A stretch of 34,672 nt of DNA from an uncultured Lachnospiraceae bacterium (GTDB lineage Bacteria; Bacillota; Clostridia; Lachnospirales; Lachnospiraceae). The position numbers and the translations under genes were made by a program. Below the pieces are notes generated by a model. The model did not search any database. It had not been told where the DNA came from and saw only the letters and a list, made by a program, of their open reading frames with translations. The DNA is taken from assembly GCA_910587715.1 (NCBI GenBank), contig CAJUMV010000041.1:1-34672 (forward strand), written 5' to 3'. Of the stretch, positions 24,034 to 32,043 are shown one piece after another; the stretch's first letter is position 1; each line of letters opens with the position of its first letter.

Positions 24034-24093
24034 CAGACCATCATCCGACCGCCAAATTCATGCAAGCATGATTTGTCGTTCAGATTCGGTCTG
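24034..24093. repeat. Hairpin with ATGC/GCAT core (copy B) after UPF0210
   Basis: The inner arms AAATTCATGC and GCATGATTT meet around AA, with outer arms CAGACC and GGTCTG. It begins 6 nt past the UPF0210 stop and may mark the transcript end, although no T-run follows. Confidence 0.5.
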
Positions 24094-24099
24094 GCTGAA

Positions 24100-25464
24100 C
24101 TAATTTTTAAAACTGTGAATCGGCGCGGGAATCCGTCCTCCGCGGTTCACAAACGCCTCGCAGGAAAAACCGTTTACCGGCATAATCGGCGCATAACCGA
24201 AAAGTCCGCCAAACTCCACCTTCTCCCCCACGCCCTTGCCGATGGCGGGGATAATGCGCACCGCCGTTGTCTTCTGGTTCACCATGCCGATCGCCATCTC
24301 GTCCGCAATAATGCCCGCAATGGTGGTGTTCGGCGTATCGCCGGGAATCGCCAGCATGTCAAGCCCCACGGAGCAGACACAGGTCATGGCTTCCAGCTTC
24401 TCTATCGTGAGCGCACCCGCCGTCACCGCGTCAATCATGCCCTGATCCTCGCTGACGGGGATAAACGCACCGCTTAATCCCCCCACGTAGGAGGACGCCA
24501 TCACGCCGCCCTTTTTCACCTGATCGTTTAAGAGGGCAAGCGCCGCCGTCGTTCCCGGCGCTCCCGCATATTCCAATCCAATCTCACACAGAATATCCGC
24601 CACACTGTCCCCGATTGCCGGCGTGGGAGCCAGCGACAGGTCCACAATGCCGAAAGGAATATCTAACATCCGGGACGCCTCCTGCGCCACGAGCTGCCCC
24701 ACCCTCGTCACCTTAAAGGCGGTCTTTTTAATCGTCTCGCAGAGCACTTCAAAGTTCTCGCCGCGCACGCGCTGCAAAGCGGTCTTTACCACACCCGGAC
24801 CGCTGACGCCCACATTGATCACCGCGTCCGCCTCCGTCACACCGTGGAACGCGCCCGCCATAAAGGGATTGTCATCCGGCGCGTTGCAGAACACCACCAG
24901 TTTCATGCAGTCGGCGCTGTCCTGTTCTTTACTGATAAGCGCCGTCTCCTTGATGATATCCCCCATCAGCCGCACGGCGTCCATATTGATACCCGTCTTG
25001 GTAGAGCCCAGATTCACGGAACTGCAGACCCGCTCCGTGCCATGCAATGCCTGCGGAATCGAACGGATTAGCAATTCGTCCGCCCTCGTCATCCCCTTTG
25101 ACACAAGCGCCGAATAACCGCCGATCAGATTGACTCCTACCGCCTGCGCCGCCCGGTCCATCGTCTCCGCCAACGTCACAAAATCCTCGCTTTTCTTACA
25201 TGCCGCGCCGCCCACCAATGCCATCGGCGTGACAGAGATTCTCTTATTAACAATGGGGATGCCAAACTCTTTCTCGATGGCTTCCCCCGTCTTTACCAAG
25301 TCCTTCGCCGTGCCGGTAATCTTCTCATAAACCTGTTCGTTCAACTTTTTCAAGTCGCCGTCAATACAGTCCAAAAGGCTGATACCCAATGTGATGGTGC
25401 GCACATCCAGATTCTCCTTGGCAATCATTTCATTGGTTTCAGCCACCTCAAATAAATTTATCAT
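24100..25464 (-). CDS. UPF0210 (PFL/DUF711) family protein
   Basis: The 454-residue protein matches the UPF0210 family, whose function is not established, across its length, with segments such as VRTITLGISLLDC, NKRISVTPMALVGGA, DVLxS-like VGLDMLAIPGDT and GDTPNTTIAGIIADE. The family is structurally related to glycyl-radical-type enzymes, but no glycyl radical loop is visible here, so no reaction is claimed. It starts 16 nt after the ACT protein gene with GGGGGAGAG upstream. The pair ACT-UPF0210 is conserved in many Firmicutes. Confidence 0.85.
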   Translation of the reverse strand: MINLFEVAETNEMIAKENLDVRTITLGISLLDCIDGDLKKLNEQVYEKITGTAKDLVKTGEAIEKEFGIPIVNKRISVTPMALVGGAACKKSEDFVTLAETMDRAAQAVGVNLIGGYSALVSKGMTRADELLIRSIPQALHGTERVCSSVNLGSTKTGINMDAVRLMGDIIKETALISKEQDSADCMKLVVFCNAPDDNPFMAGAFHGVTEADAVINVGVSGPGVVKTALQRVRGENFEVLCETIKKTAFKVTRVGQLVAQEASRMLDIPFGIVDLSLAPTPAIGDSVADILCEIGLEYAGAPGTTAALALLNDQVKKGGVMASSYVGGLSGAFIPVSEDQGMIDAVTAGALTIEKLEAMTCVCSVGLDMLAIPGDTPNTTIAGIIADEMAIGMVNQKTTAVRIIPAIGKGVGEKVEFGGLFGYAPIMPVNGFSCEAFVNRGGRIPAPIHSFKN

Positions 25465-25480
25465 GGTTTTCTCTCTCCCC

Positions 25481-25753
25481 CTAGATCCGATGCATCTGGT
25501 CGAATATCTCTTCTTTCTGGCACTTGATGACCACGCCGATTTCCTCGCCGAGCGCGTTCAGCTCATCCACGATCACGCCGAAATCCTTGTCTGTCAGGTT
25601 TGTGTCCACAATCATCATCATGTTAAAGAAGCCCTGCACGATGGTCTGGGAGATATCCAGAATATTGATTTGATTTTCCGCCAGATAGGTGCATACTCTG
25701 GCGATGATGCCTACGGTGTCTTTGCCTACTACGGTAATAATTGTCTTTTTCAT
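25481..25753 (-). CDS. ACT-domain protein, UPF0237 family
   Basis: The 90-residue protein is a single ACT domain, a small-molecule-binding regulatory fold. Its opening KTIITVVGKDTVGIIARVCTYLAENQINILDISQT contains, in order, a conserved strand, the GKDTVGI ligand-binding turn and the ILDISQ strand. No catalytic domain is attached. The adjoining UPF0210 gene is the usual partner, so it may sense an amino acid for that protein. This role is inferred. A ribosome binding site (GGGGAAGG) precedes the start, and upp lies upstream. Confidence 0.85.
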   Translation of the reverse strand: MKKTIITVVGKDTVGIIARVCTYLAENQINILDISQTIVQGFFNMMMIVDTNLTDKDFGVIVDELNALGEEIGVVIKCQKEEIFDQMHRI

Positions 25754-25800
25754 GTTTTCCTCTTTTCCTTCCCCTTCTCAGCCGCCTTTTTTCGCGGCAG

Positions 25801-26430
25801 TTACTTTGTCCCGAATATCCTGTCCCCGGCATCCCCTACGCCCGGGCAGATATAGGCATTCTCATTCAGACAGCGGTCGATATGTCCCACATAGATCTGC
25901 ACGTCCGGGTGATCCTTCCTCATCCGCTCCACACCCTCCGGCGCGGCGATAATGCACATAAACTTGATATTTCTGCCCCCGTGCTCCTTGATGAAACGGA
26001 CTGCCTGCGAGCCGGAACCGCCCGTGGCGAGCATGGGGTCCAGCACAATGATTGTCCTTTGCTCAATCGGCTCGGGCAGCTTACAGTAATACTCGTGGGG
26101 CTCATGCGTCTCCGGATCTCTGTACAGTCCGATATGCCCCACCTTGGCGCTCGGCACCAGCGCGAGAATGCCGTTTACCATACCAAGACCCGCACGCAGA
26201 ATGGGCACCACCGCCAGTTTCTTTCCCGCAATCCTCGGCGACATGCAGGTCTCAATCGGCGTCTCCACCTCTACGTCCTGAAGCGGCAAATCCCTGAGCG
26301 CTTCATAGCCCATCAGCATGGCGATCTCCTCGATACATTTCCTGAATTCGTTTGTGCCCGTGTTAATGTCCCTGATCTGTGAAATCTTGTGCTGAATCAG
26401 CGGATGTTCCATCACAAATACATTTTCCAT
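25801..26430 (-). CDS. upp: Uracil phosphoribosyltransferase
   Basis: Upp makes UMP from uracil and PRPP in pyrimidine salvage. The 209-residue protein has the PRPP loop as VLDPMLATGGSG and the conserved PILRAGLGM and uracil-binding ICPGVGDAGDRIFGTK ending. The start MENVFVMEHP was chosen because GGAGG lies 5 nt upstream. It follows yoeB by 36 nt, so it may be read from the yefM promoter, as no separate promoter fits in the gap. Confidence 0.96.
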   Translation of the reverse strand: MENVFVMEHPLIQHKISQIRDINTGTNEFRKCIEEIAMLMGYEALRDLPLQDVEVETPIETCMSPRIAGKKLAVVPILRAGLGMVNGILALVPSAKVGHIGLYRDPETHEPHEYYCKLPEPIEQRTIIVLDPMLATGGSGSQAVRFIKEHGGRNIKFMCIIAAPEGVERMRKDHPDVQIYVGHIDRCLNENAYICPGVGDAGDRIFGTK

Positions 26431-26465
26431 GTTATCCTCCGTCCGTGTCAATCTCTTTCCTGAAC

Positions 26466-26729
26466 CTATTTATCCACATAATGATACCGGCAGGCAAGAA
26501 TATAGACATTGTTATCATCTATTCTATATATCAGCCTGTCTTTATCATTGATACGCCTGCTCCAAAATCCTGCTAGATTTCCGCTTAGCTGTTCCGGCTT
26601 GCCCAGCCCGCTGTTCCCGTTCCGGGCAATATCATAAATAAGCTGATTGATCTTTTTCAGCGTTCTTTTGTCCTCCGTCTGCCAGTATAGATAATCTTCC
26701 CAGCCGGTATCAGCAAACACCTTATTCAT
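26466..26729 (-). CDS. yoeB: YoeB-type mRNA interferase toxin
   Basis: YoeB cuts mRNA in the ribosomal A site and is held inactive by YefM. The 87-residue protein matches E. coli YoeB closely: WEDYLYWQTEDKRTLKKINQLI, then GKPEQLSGNLAGFWSRRI, and the C-terminal ACRYHY that contains the catalytic His and Tyr. The Glu of KPEQL and an Arg of DRLIYRI complete the catalytic set. MNKVF was chosen as start; the codon before it is also ATG. It overlaps the antitoxin stop, as usual for the pair. Confidence 0.93.
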   Translation of the reverse strand: MNKVFADTGWEDYLYWQTEDKRTLKKINQLIYDIARNGNSGLGKPEQLSGNLAGFWSRRINDKDRLIYRIDDNNVYILACRYHYVDK

Positions 26730-26988
26730 CATCAGCCGCCTCAATCAGTTCATGAACGGCAAACTGCCCGTTCTCCAACTGTGCCTTCCCTTTCATCAGC
26801 CAATCATAATTTGCCTTATTCCCCATCACATAAACATTTTCCATCAGATTGTTATAAGATTCCTCCGATATCATAACTACATTTTTATTGTCTTTTCTCG
26901 TGACGATCATCGTCTCGTAATCCTCTGTCACTTTATCCATATACATTTTCATATTGTCGCGAAGAGTTGTATAATTCACCGCCAGCAT
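26722..26988 (-). CDS. yefM: YefM-type antitoxin
   Basis: The 88-residue Phd/YefM-family protein has the N-terminal DNA-binding fold NYTTLRDNMKMYMDKVTED with the typical TRKDNKNVVMISEESYNNLMEN following, and a flexible acidic C-terminus that would wrap the toxin. It starts after GGAGGTGA and is the first gene of the pair. It is expected to repress its own promoter at 27032-27060, where a palindrome sits between the -35 and -10 elements. Confidence 0.93.
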   Translation of the reverse strand: MLAVNYTTLRDNMKMYMDKVTEDYETMIVTRKDNKNVVMISEESYNNLMENVYVMGNKANYDWLMKGKAQLENGQFAVHELIEAADDE

Positions 26989-27031
26989 GATAAGTCACCT
27001 CCGAACACAATCTCTGTCTTTCCACATCTAT

Positions 27032-27060
27032 AGAATAACGTACGATTTTCTGTACGTCAA
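27032..27060 (-). promoter_or_regulatory. Promoter for yefM-yoeB
   Basis: The minus strand has TTGACG (27055-27060), a 17-bp spacer and TATTCT (27032-27037), 44 nt before the yefM start. Confidence 0.7.
27038..27057. promoter_or_regulatory. Palindromic operator candidate for YefM autoregulation
   Basis: ACGTAC and GTACGT are perfect inverted arms separated by 8 bp, and fill the promoter spacer. YefM of E. coli binds palindromes with a TGTACA core; the TGTACG core here is close. Confidence 0.6.
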
Positions 27061-27444
27061 TACCCTTTCCCCGTTTAAGTTTTCCATTTTTCAAATATTA
27101 CATTCTTACTTATCCTTTTTTCACATCCGTAAAAAATCATTCGGTCACCGCCGACTCGGCTGCTGTCGAACTAAATTTATGGTAATAAAATTTTCTTTGA
27201 ATGTCAAACGCAAAGAAACAGCCGCCCGCTTCACAAATACCATCTCAGAATTCAGGCGACGTAAACCCGTCCTTCCATTTTTCAATCAGCACAGCAGACG
27301 GAACCTCCATACCGCTTTCCACCCATTTCAAAACCATGCTGTACATACCACCAATATGTTTTTCGTATTCACCTGTGTTTCCATTCCTTTCCTGTGCTAG
27401 CAAGTAACATACCGGGCGGATGTGTGACACATTACCATTTTCCG
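27061..27444. other. Gene-poor stretch between yefM and the flavodoxin gene
   Basis: No gene is supported here. A 61-codon minus-strand frame at 27245-27430 opens at GTG without a ribosome binding site. Its product contains a helical stretch, but I do not recognise a family. The base composition is AT-rich, which fits a regulatory or decayed region. Confidence 0.4.
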
Positions 27445-27472
27445 TTGACTTTTCTTTTATTTATTCTATAAT
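27445..27472 (+). promoter_or_regulatory. SigA-type promoter for the flavodoxin gene
   Basis: TTGACT (27445-27450), a 16-bp spacer and TATAAT (27467-27472) precede the start codon by 62 nt. Confidence 0.75.
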
Positions 27473-27484
27473 AAAGCGCAGCAG

Positions 27485-27498
27485 GTTACAAGTGTAAC
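27485..27498. promoter_or_regulatory. Palindrome near the flavodoxin transcription start
   Basis: GTTACA and TGTAAC are perfect inverted arms around AG, 12 bp after the -10 element. The position suits a repressor site. The binding protein is unknown. Confidence 0.45.
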
Positions 27499-27534
27499 AC
27501 ATTAGAAAACTACATTCCTAAGAAGGAGGTACGC

Positions 27535-27957
27535 ATGAAAAAAATCATTTACTATTTCATCGGAACAGGAAACAGCATGCGGACGGCAGTCCGGATTGCA
27601 GAAAACATCGGAGGCGCAGAAATAATTTCCGTTCGATGTGATGCCGAAACGGTATCAGCCGGGGACGCGGACGTCATCGGTTTCGTCTGTCCTGTCTATG
27701 AGTGGGATATTCCCGGCACGATGCGGGATTTTGCCAAGAAGCTGATCATCAATCCCCATGCCTATATATTCATGGTTGCCACCTATATTGCGATACACGG
27801 GAAAGCCTTTGAGACTATGGCAAAAATCCTGTCAGACAAGGGTGCACGCCTGAATACCGTGATTACGAAAAGGCTGGGGCTGCCCGAAAAACAGAAAAAA
27901 TATCATAATCCGTTTATCAAGGCAGCCGACTTAATGAAGGACAGGCAGCATCTTTAG
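27535..27957 (+). CDS. Flavodoxin-domain fragment of an EFR1-type protein
   Basis: The 140-residue product has the N-terminal flavodoxin fold of EFR1 family ferredoxins, with the FMN phosphate loop FIGTGNSMRTA and the VCPVYEWDIPGTMRDF segment. Family members are usually about 250 residues and continue into two 4Fe-4S clusters of CX2CX2CX3C type. No such cysteines occur here: the frame stops after the flavodoxin half. It has a good promoter, a palindrome and an AAGGAGG ribosome binding site, so it is expressed in principle. It may be a shortened but working flavodoxin or a decaying gene. The pilin-like gene on the other strand ends 24 nt away. Confidence 0.7.
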   Translation: MKKIIYYFIGTGNSMRTAVRIAENIGGAEIISVRCDAETVSAGDADVIGFVCPVYEWDIPGTMRDFAKKLIINPHAYIFMVATYIAIHGKAFETMAKILSDKGARLNTVITKRLGLPEKQKKYHNPFIKAADLMKDRQHL

Positions 27958-27980
27958 AGTCTCTTCTGCACATCGTTTCT

Positions 27981-28508
27981 TTACTTCCCTGTCATCGCTT
28001 CCCGGAACTTATCTCCCGTTACCGGCTCTCCTGCTCTCTCTCCGAACCGGAACATGATACCACCCTTTCCGTCAGACTTATATTCGACAGTCCACGTCTC
28101 CCAGGCGTATTTGCTCTGCGCACGGATTCCCACAGGACGTCCCGAAGCCGGAATGAGCCCCGCTTCCTGCATCGCGTACCACGCATAATCATCCACCCTT
28201 GTATCACCCTTCATTGCTCCCCCATATGCGCCCCCATGCATACCGTCAGGTCGATCTGCTTTGTCATCCACCGCAAACGCGGTTACTGCCTGCCAATAAT
28301 CCGGCGGCGGAAAACCGCTGTCCGGGTCGGTCGCATATATCTCTATCGCATCCACAACCGCTCTGGCATTTTGTAAATCGGTGGCGTTTCTTGATTTTTC
28401 CACATATTTAAAATATTGGGGCGCTATTATCATAAGCAGAACTGCCATAATCGCAACAACAATAATCAGCTCTATCAGCGAGAAGCCTTTGTTATTCATC
28501 TTTTTCAC
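27981..28508 (-). CDS. Type IV pilin-like / pseudopilin protein
   Basis: The 175-residue protein has a class III prepilin signal: a short basic leader, then GFSLIELIIVVAIMAVLLM, with cleavage expected between Gly8 and Phe9 and the conserved Glu5 of the mature protein. The hydrophobic helix is followed by a soluble C-terminal domain rich in Gly, Asp and aromatic residues, of unknown function. No prepilin peptidase, assembly ATPase or platform gene is nearby, so any machinery lies elsewhere. GTG at 28508 is used if the GGGGAAG upstream is the ribosome site; an ATG three codons on is the alternative. Its promoter carries the same 21-bp box as the sugar transporter promoter. Confidence 0.85.
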   Translation of the reverse strand: MKKMNNKGFSLIELIIVVAIMAVLLMIIAPQYFKYVEKSRNATDLQNARAVVDAIEIYATDPDSGFPPPDYWQAVTAFAVDDKADRPDGMHGGAYGGAMKGDTRVDDYAWYAMQEAGLIPASGRPVGIRAQSKYAWETWTVEYKSDGKGGIMFRFGERAGEPVTGDKFREAMTGK

Positions 28509-28541
28509 CGTTTTTCTTCCCCATATTTTTACTTTTTCTTC

Positions 28542-28570
28542 ATTGTAGCATTCTGTTTTCGGGGTAAAAA
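28542..28570 (-). promoter_or_regulatory. Promoter for the pilin-like gene with a weak -35
   Basis: The minus strand has TACAAT (28542-28547), a 17-bp spacer and a poor -35, TTTTTA (28565-28570). A weak -35 next to a shared box suggests an activator-dependent promoter. Confidence 0.6.
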
Positions 28571-28575
28571 GGTGA

Positions 28576-28596
28576 CTATTTTTTAAAATGGTGGAA
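28576..28596 (-). promoter_or_regulatory. Shared 21-bp box upstream of the pilin promoter
   Basis: These 21 bp (core on the plus strand TTTTTTAAAATGGTGGAA) are identical to 34577-34597. The box ends 5 bp from the -35 element in both places. It is a candidate activator site. Confidence 0.75.
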
Positions 28597-28606
28597 TTTT
28601 TTTATT

Positions 28607-29330
28607 TTATTGACTCTGCTTCCTGTATTCCGAGGGTGACTTCCCTTTCATTTTTTTAAACACCTTGGAAAAGTATTTCTCGTCCCGAAATCCCACTTTG
28701 TAGGCAATCTCGTAGGTTTTCAGATAATTTTGCAGCAGATAGGTACAGGCATGTTCAATGCGTATCTCGTTCAGATAATCAACGAAACCCTTTGATAACT
28801 GTTTCTGAAACAGAGTGGAAAGATATCCCGACCTTCTGCGCCACATCCGCGAGCATCAGATTCTCATAATAATGTTCCTCCATATACTCCTTTGCCAATT
28901 CTACCAGATAATTCTTCTCTTCCGTCGATTCTATGCTAAGCTGCTCCGCCGGACTAAACAATTCATCCGCCGCATGGTTTGCCATCTGCAGAATATCGGA
29001 AGACCTTACCAGTTTGAGCAGGTACTCCTTTGCCCCCAGACGCAGTGCCTGCTGGCAGTATTTAAACTCATCATAAGCGCTAAGTATCATCGTATACGGC
29101 AGCGCGTCCGCACGCTTTGCCTCCTGCATGACCTCGATGCCGGTCAGCAGGGGCATCTGCACATCCAGAAACAGAATATCCGGCTTATCCCGGAGTATGA
29201 TGTCCAGTGCCTCCCTCCCATTGGCGGCAAGATAAATCTTGTCGAAACGGTCCGTATGTAGTTGTATGTATTTCGCAATGCCATTGCGAATCGTATCTTC
29301 ATCATCCGCAATCAGTAATTTAATGCTCAT
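28607..29330 (-). pseudogene. YesN-type response regulator, frameshifted in the AraC DNA-binding domain
   Basis: The N-terminal receiver domain is intact (LLIADDEDTIRNGIAK, phospho-acceptor in ILFLDVQMPLLTG, ILSAYDEFKYCQQAL and K in GAKEYLLKLV). The protein then reads into the start of the AraC helix-turn-helix, LADVAQKVGIS, and stops 15 codons later, at 28779, in a wrong frame. The missing part continues in another frame: GYLSTLFQKQLSKGF to EYRKQSQ, ending at 28607. Restoring frame needs a net gain of 2 nt modulo 3, which an 11-bp deletion would explain. The start overlaps the kinase stop by 11 nt, with AGGAGG before it. The two halves together would give about 244 residues, the normal length for a short YesN regulator. 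Confidence 0.88.
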
Positions 29331-31158
29331 TCCTCCTGCTCTCCTTTAACCCGCATGGGACAACGACAACCACCGTCGTTCCACAGCCCACCCGGCTCTC
29401 AATCCGCAGCTCGTAATTCTCATGATAAATAAGCTCCAGTCGCTCCCTCACATTTTTAATCGCATACCTTCCGATACGCTGGCTCGCATACTTACGGTTA
29501 TCCGCCGCTTCCCAGACCGCCGCCAGCTGCTCCTCACTCATGCCGACGCCGGTATCCTTGATTTGAAAAAACATCTTTTTCTCCTCTTTTCTTCCGCTTA
29601 CTGTCAGCGTATAGCTGCCATCCGCGCTCTCAAAGCCGTGCACAATGGCATTTTCCACAAAAGGCTGCAAAATCAGCTTGGGAATCTCCTCCTCCAAAAT
29701 TTCCTGTTCCAGAGAAATCTCGTATGTCAGCCGCTTTCCAAATCGCATTTTCTGTATATGCAGATAGCGTTCCAAAAGCTCCGCTTCCGTCCGCACTGTC
29801 ACAATGCCGTCCCCCCTGTTTAAGACAAGGCGGAACAGCTGTGAAAGGGACAGAATATCCTCCGCGATATCGTCATTGCCTGACTCCGTCGCTTTCCAGT
29901 ACAAAGAATCCAGCGTATTGTAGAGAAAATGCGGGTTGATCTGCGCCTGCAGCGTATCCAGCTCACTCTCCCTTTCCTTAATTGCCAACACATAGTTTTT
30001 ATCGATCAGCTCCCTGATATCGTCCACCATCCTGTTAAAGCAGGCGGATGCTTCCCCCACTTCATCCTGCGTCATCACTTCCACTTTCTGACTAAAATCT
30101 CCTCGCATAAAGTTTTCCATCGCAACCCGCAGCGTATGTAATGGTTTGGACACAATATTGGAAACCACAAGAAGGACGGGATACAGTCCAAACAGGAACC
30201 CGATTAACATCGCAAGTGGCGCAAAAATAACCGTATCGCTCATATCCTTAAAGCCCACCCGCCGCACAATTTCATAGACAGCCGTTCCCGTCTCCTCGTC
30301 CTGACATCTGTAAATGTTATAAACGCCGCAAATATTCTTTTGCACCTTCTCCCCGCTCATCGGTTCAAAGCCTTTCTTTTCGATAATATCCGACAGCAGT
30401 TCATCCTCTATTTTTCCGCAGCGTACAAGCTCAGCCCCGTATTCACTCATCACCACCACAGACTCCTGTCTGTCGCTTAAGGAGTTTTTGCATATCTCAT
30501 CAAAAATATCCGCCAATGAGCCGATTACCAGATAGCCCAGCTTATTTTTCCTCGCCATATCGTAAATCTCACGGTACATCACAAGCTTGTCATTCTGGTT
30601 TACCTGATAAGTGTCATTTTGACCGTTCTGGCTGCGCCCTGCCCGCTGCCATAGAAACTTCCCCTTTTCCTGCACTGCAAGCGCATAGATTTCCTGCTTC
30701 CTCACCTGCCCGATATCCCCTAAATAGGACGAAGAGCGGTCGATACAATTTAAATAGGGATTGATGCCGTTTTCCGGATACAGTGCAACGCTCTTAATCT
30801 GTCCGTCTATCGCCACCATATCCTGTATAATCTGCATAGGCGCCCGGTTCTGCCAGAGTCTGGCATCCCGATTCAGCTCCCCCGGCTCCTCCGCCGTCAG
30901 TATCTGCTTAATCTCCTCGTTGATGCTGATATAAGTCCCCATCTCCATGATGTTTTTCTGCACCACGCCGATACTGTCCGAAATATTCTGCACATTCTGA
31001 ACACAGCGGTTTTCCTCATTTTTCACCGCTGCCCGGTAATTATGTATAAGCAGGAGAATGCTGATCAGGAGCAAAATAGGCGTAATGATGGCATAGCTGT
31101 AAAAAACCAGCTTCTGTCTGATACTCAGTTTTGCAATCCAATTTCTGATTTGTCTCAT
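29320..31158 (-). CDS. YesM-type sensor histidine kinase
   Basis: The 612-residue membrane kinase has transmembrane segments at about residues 18-40 and 309-333 flanking an extracytoplasmic sensor domain, then a HAMP segment (RVAMENFMRGDFSQKVEV), the phospho-acceptor His410 in QAQINPHFLYNTLDSLYW and an ATPase domain with N-box LILQPFVENAIVHGFE and G-box DTGVGMS. This is the His_kinase/YesM class that senses carbohydrates. The ATG at 31158 follows GGAGG; an earlier GTG lacks support. The gene follows the second permease by 37 nt, so the regulator pair is co-transcribed with the transporter. Its partner regulator is broken. Confidence 0.93.
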   Translation of the reverse strand: MRQIRNWIAKLSIRQKLVFYSYAIITPILLLISILLLIHNYRAAVKNEENRCVQNVQNISDSIGVVQKNIMEMGTYISINEEIKQILTAEEPGELNRDARLWQNRAPMQIIQDMVAIDGQIKSVALYPENGINPYLNCIDRSSSYLGDIGQVRKQEIYALAVQEKGKFLWQRAGRSQNGQNDTYQVNQNDKLVMYREIYDMARKNKLGYLVIGSLADIFDEICKNSLSDRQESVVVMSEYGAELVRCGKIEDELLSDIIEKKGFEPMSGEKVQKNICGVYNIYRCQDEETGTAVYEIVRRVGFKDMSDTVIFAPLAMLIGFLFGLYPVLLVVSNIVSKPLHTLRVAMENFMRGDFSQKVEVMTQDEVGEASACFNRMVDDIRELIDKNYVLAIKERESELDTLQAQINPHFLYNTLDSLYWKATESGNDDIAEDILSLSQLFRLVLNRGDGIVTVRTEAELLERYLHIQKMRFGKRLTYEISLEQEILEEEIPKLILQPFVENAIVHGFESADGSYTLTVSGRKEEKKMFFQIKDTGVGMSEEQLAAVWEAADNRKYASQRIGRYAIKNVRERLELIYHENYELRIESRVGCGTTVVVVVPCGLKESRRNEH

Positions 31159-31195
31159 AGCATCCTCCACCCCGCAAAATGAAAGTCGCTTTATT

Positions 31196-32032
31196 TTATC
31201 CCTTTACCGCTCCCATTGCAACACCCTTCGTAATATGCTTATTTAAGATTACATACACAATAACCGCAGGCGCGGCAGTCAAAGCCATGACCGCAAACTG
31301 CACCGCATAGTTGGACGAATACTCCCCGGTGAATTCCAGCACGGAGAAAGGTAACGTCTTCCATGTCGGCGTGCTCAAGTAGGTACTCGCCATCATAAAT
31401 TCATTCCAGTTATTTAAAAACGTCATGATCGCCACCGTCGCAATGGAAGGCTTTAAGAGCGGCGTCACAATCTGGAATACAATCCTATAGATACCACAGC
31501 CGTCCATCACCGCAGCCTCCTCCAGCTCCTTCGGCAGAGACTGGATAAAGCCCGTCATCAGAAACATGCCCTGCAGCAGAGAAAACGCCACATAGGGAAT
31601 CAGCAGCGCCCAGATGGTATCTGTCAGGTGAAACGCGCTGTATATTTTATAATTCGGAAGGAGCGTCGCGTGAATCGGAATCATCATGCCCATGACGAGC
31701 AGCGTACTCACCAGACCGCTCAGCTTCCACTTCATGCGCTGACAGGCAAACGCCGCCATAATGGATATGATGCCAACGAGAATAACCGCCAACGTATTGA
31801 TCAGCACGCTGTTCTTTAAGTAATGAAGAAAATTACCATCCACAAACGCTTTCACGTAATTGTCCCAGCGTATTTTTTCCGGAATGATGAGCAGCCCGTT
31901 GGTAAACATCTCATTGCTGCTGCCAAGCGAGAAATCCACCAGCCAGATAAGGGGGAACAACTGAATGACCGCTACCAATACCAGTACAACCCATAAAATG
32001 ATCTTACCGATTTTTATATTGTTTTCTTTCAT
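31196..32032 (-). CDS. Carbohydrate ABC transporter permease (MalG-like)
   Basis: The 278-residue inner-membrane protein has six predicted membrane segments and the cytoplasmic coupling loop EELEEAAVMDGCGIYRIVFQIVTPLLKPS, given here by its key residues EAAVMDG, which docks the ATPase. The MalG-type C-terminal GAVKG ending is present. It is the second permease of the operon and starts 11 nt after the first. No ATPase gene lies in the operon, so a shared MsmK/UgpC-type ATPase from elsewhere must energise it. Confidence 0.93.
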   Translation of the reverse strand: MKENNIKIGKIILWVVLVLVAVIQLFPLIWLVDFSLGSSNEMFTNGLLIIPEKIRWDNYVKAFVDGNFLHYLKNSVLINTLAVILVGIISIMAAFACQRMKWKLSGLVSTLLVMGMMIPIHATLLPNYKIYSAFHLTDTIWALLIPYVAFSLLQGMFLMTGFIQSLPKELEEAAVMDGCGIYRIVFQIVTPLLKPSIATVAIMTFLNNWNEFMMASTYLSTPTWKTLPFSVLEFTGEYSSNYAVQFAVMALTAAPAVIVYVILNKHITKGVAMGAVKG

Positions 32033-32043
32033 ATCGCCACCCC

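Noticed and set aside
23847..24099. Riboswitch for the ECF transporter
   Set aside because: The mapped promoter leaves a leader of about 40 nt, too short for known vitamin riboswitches, and no conserved riboswitch core was seen.
25781..25798. GCCGC-loop-GCGGC hairpin between upp and the ACT gene
   Set aside because: The stem is short and nothing like a T-run follows, so it is not called a terminator.
27245..27430. 61-codon minus-strand frame
   Set aside because: It opens at GTG without a ribosome binding site and has no recognised family. Noted as a possible remnant only.
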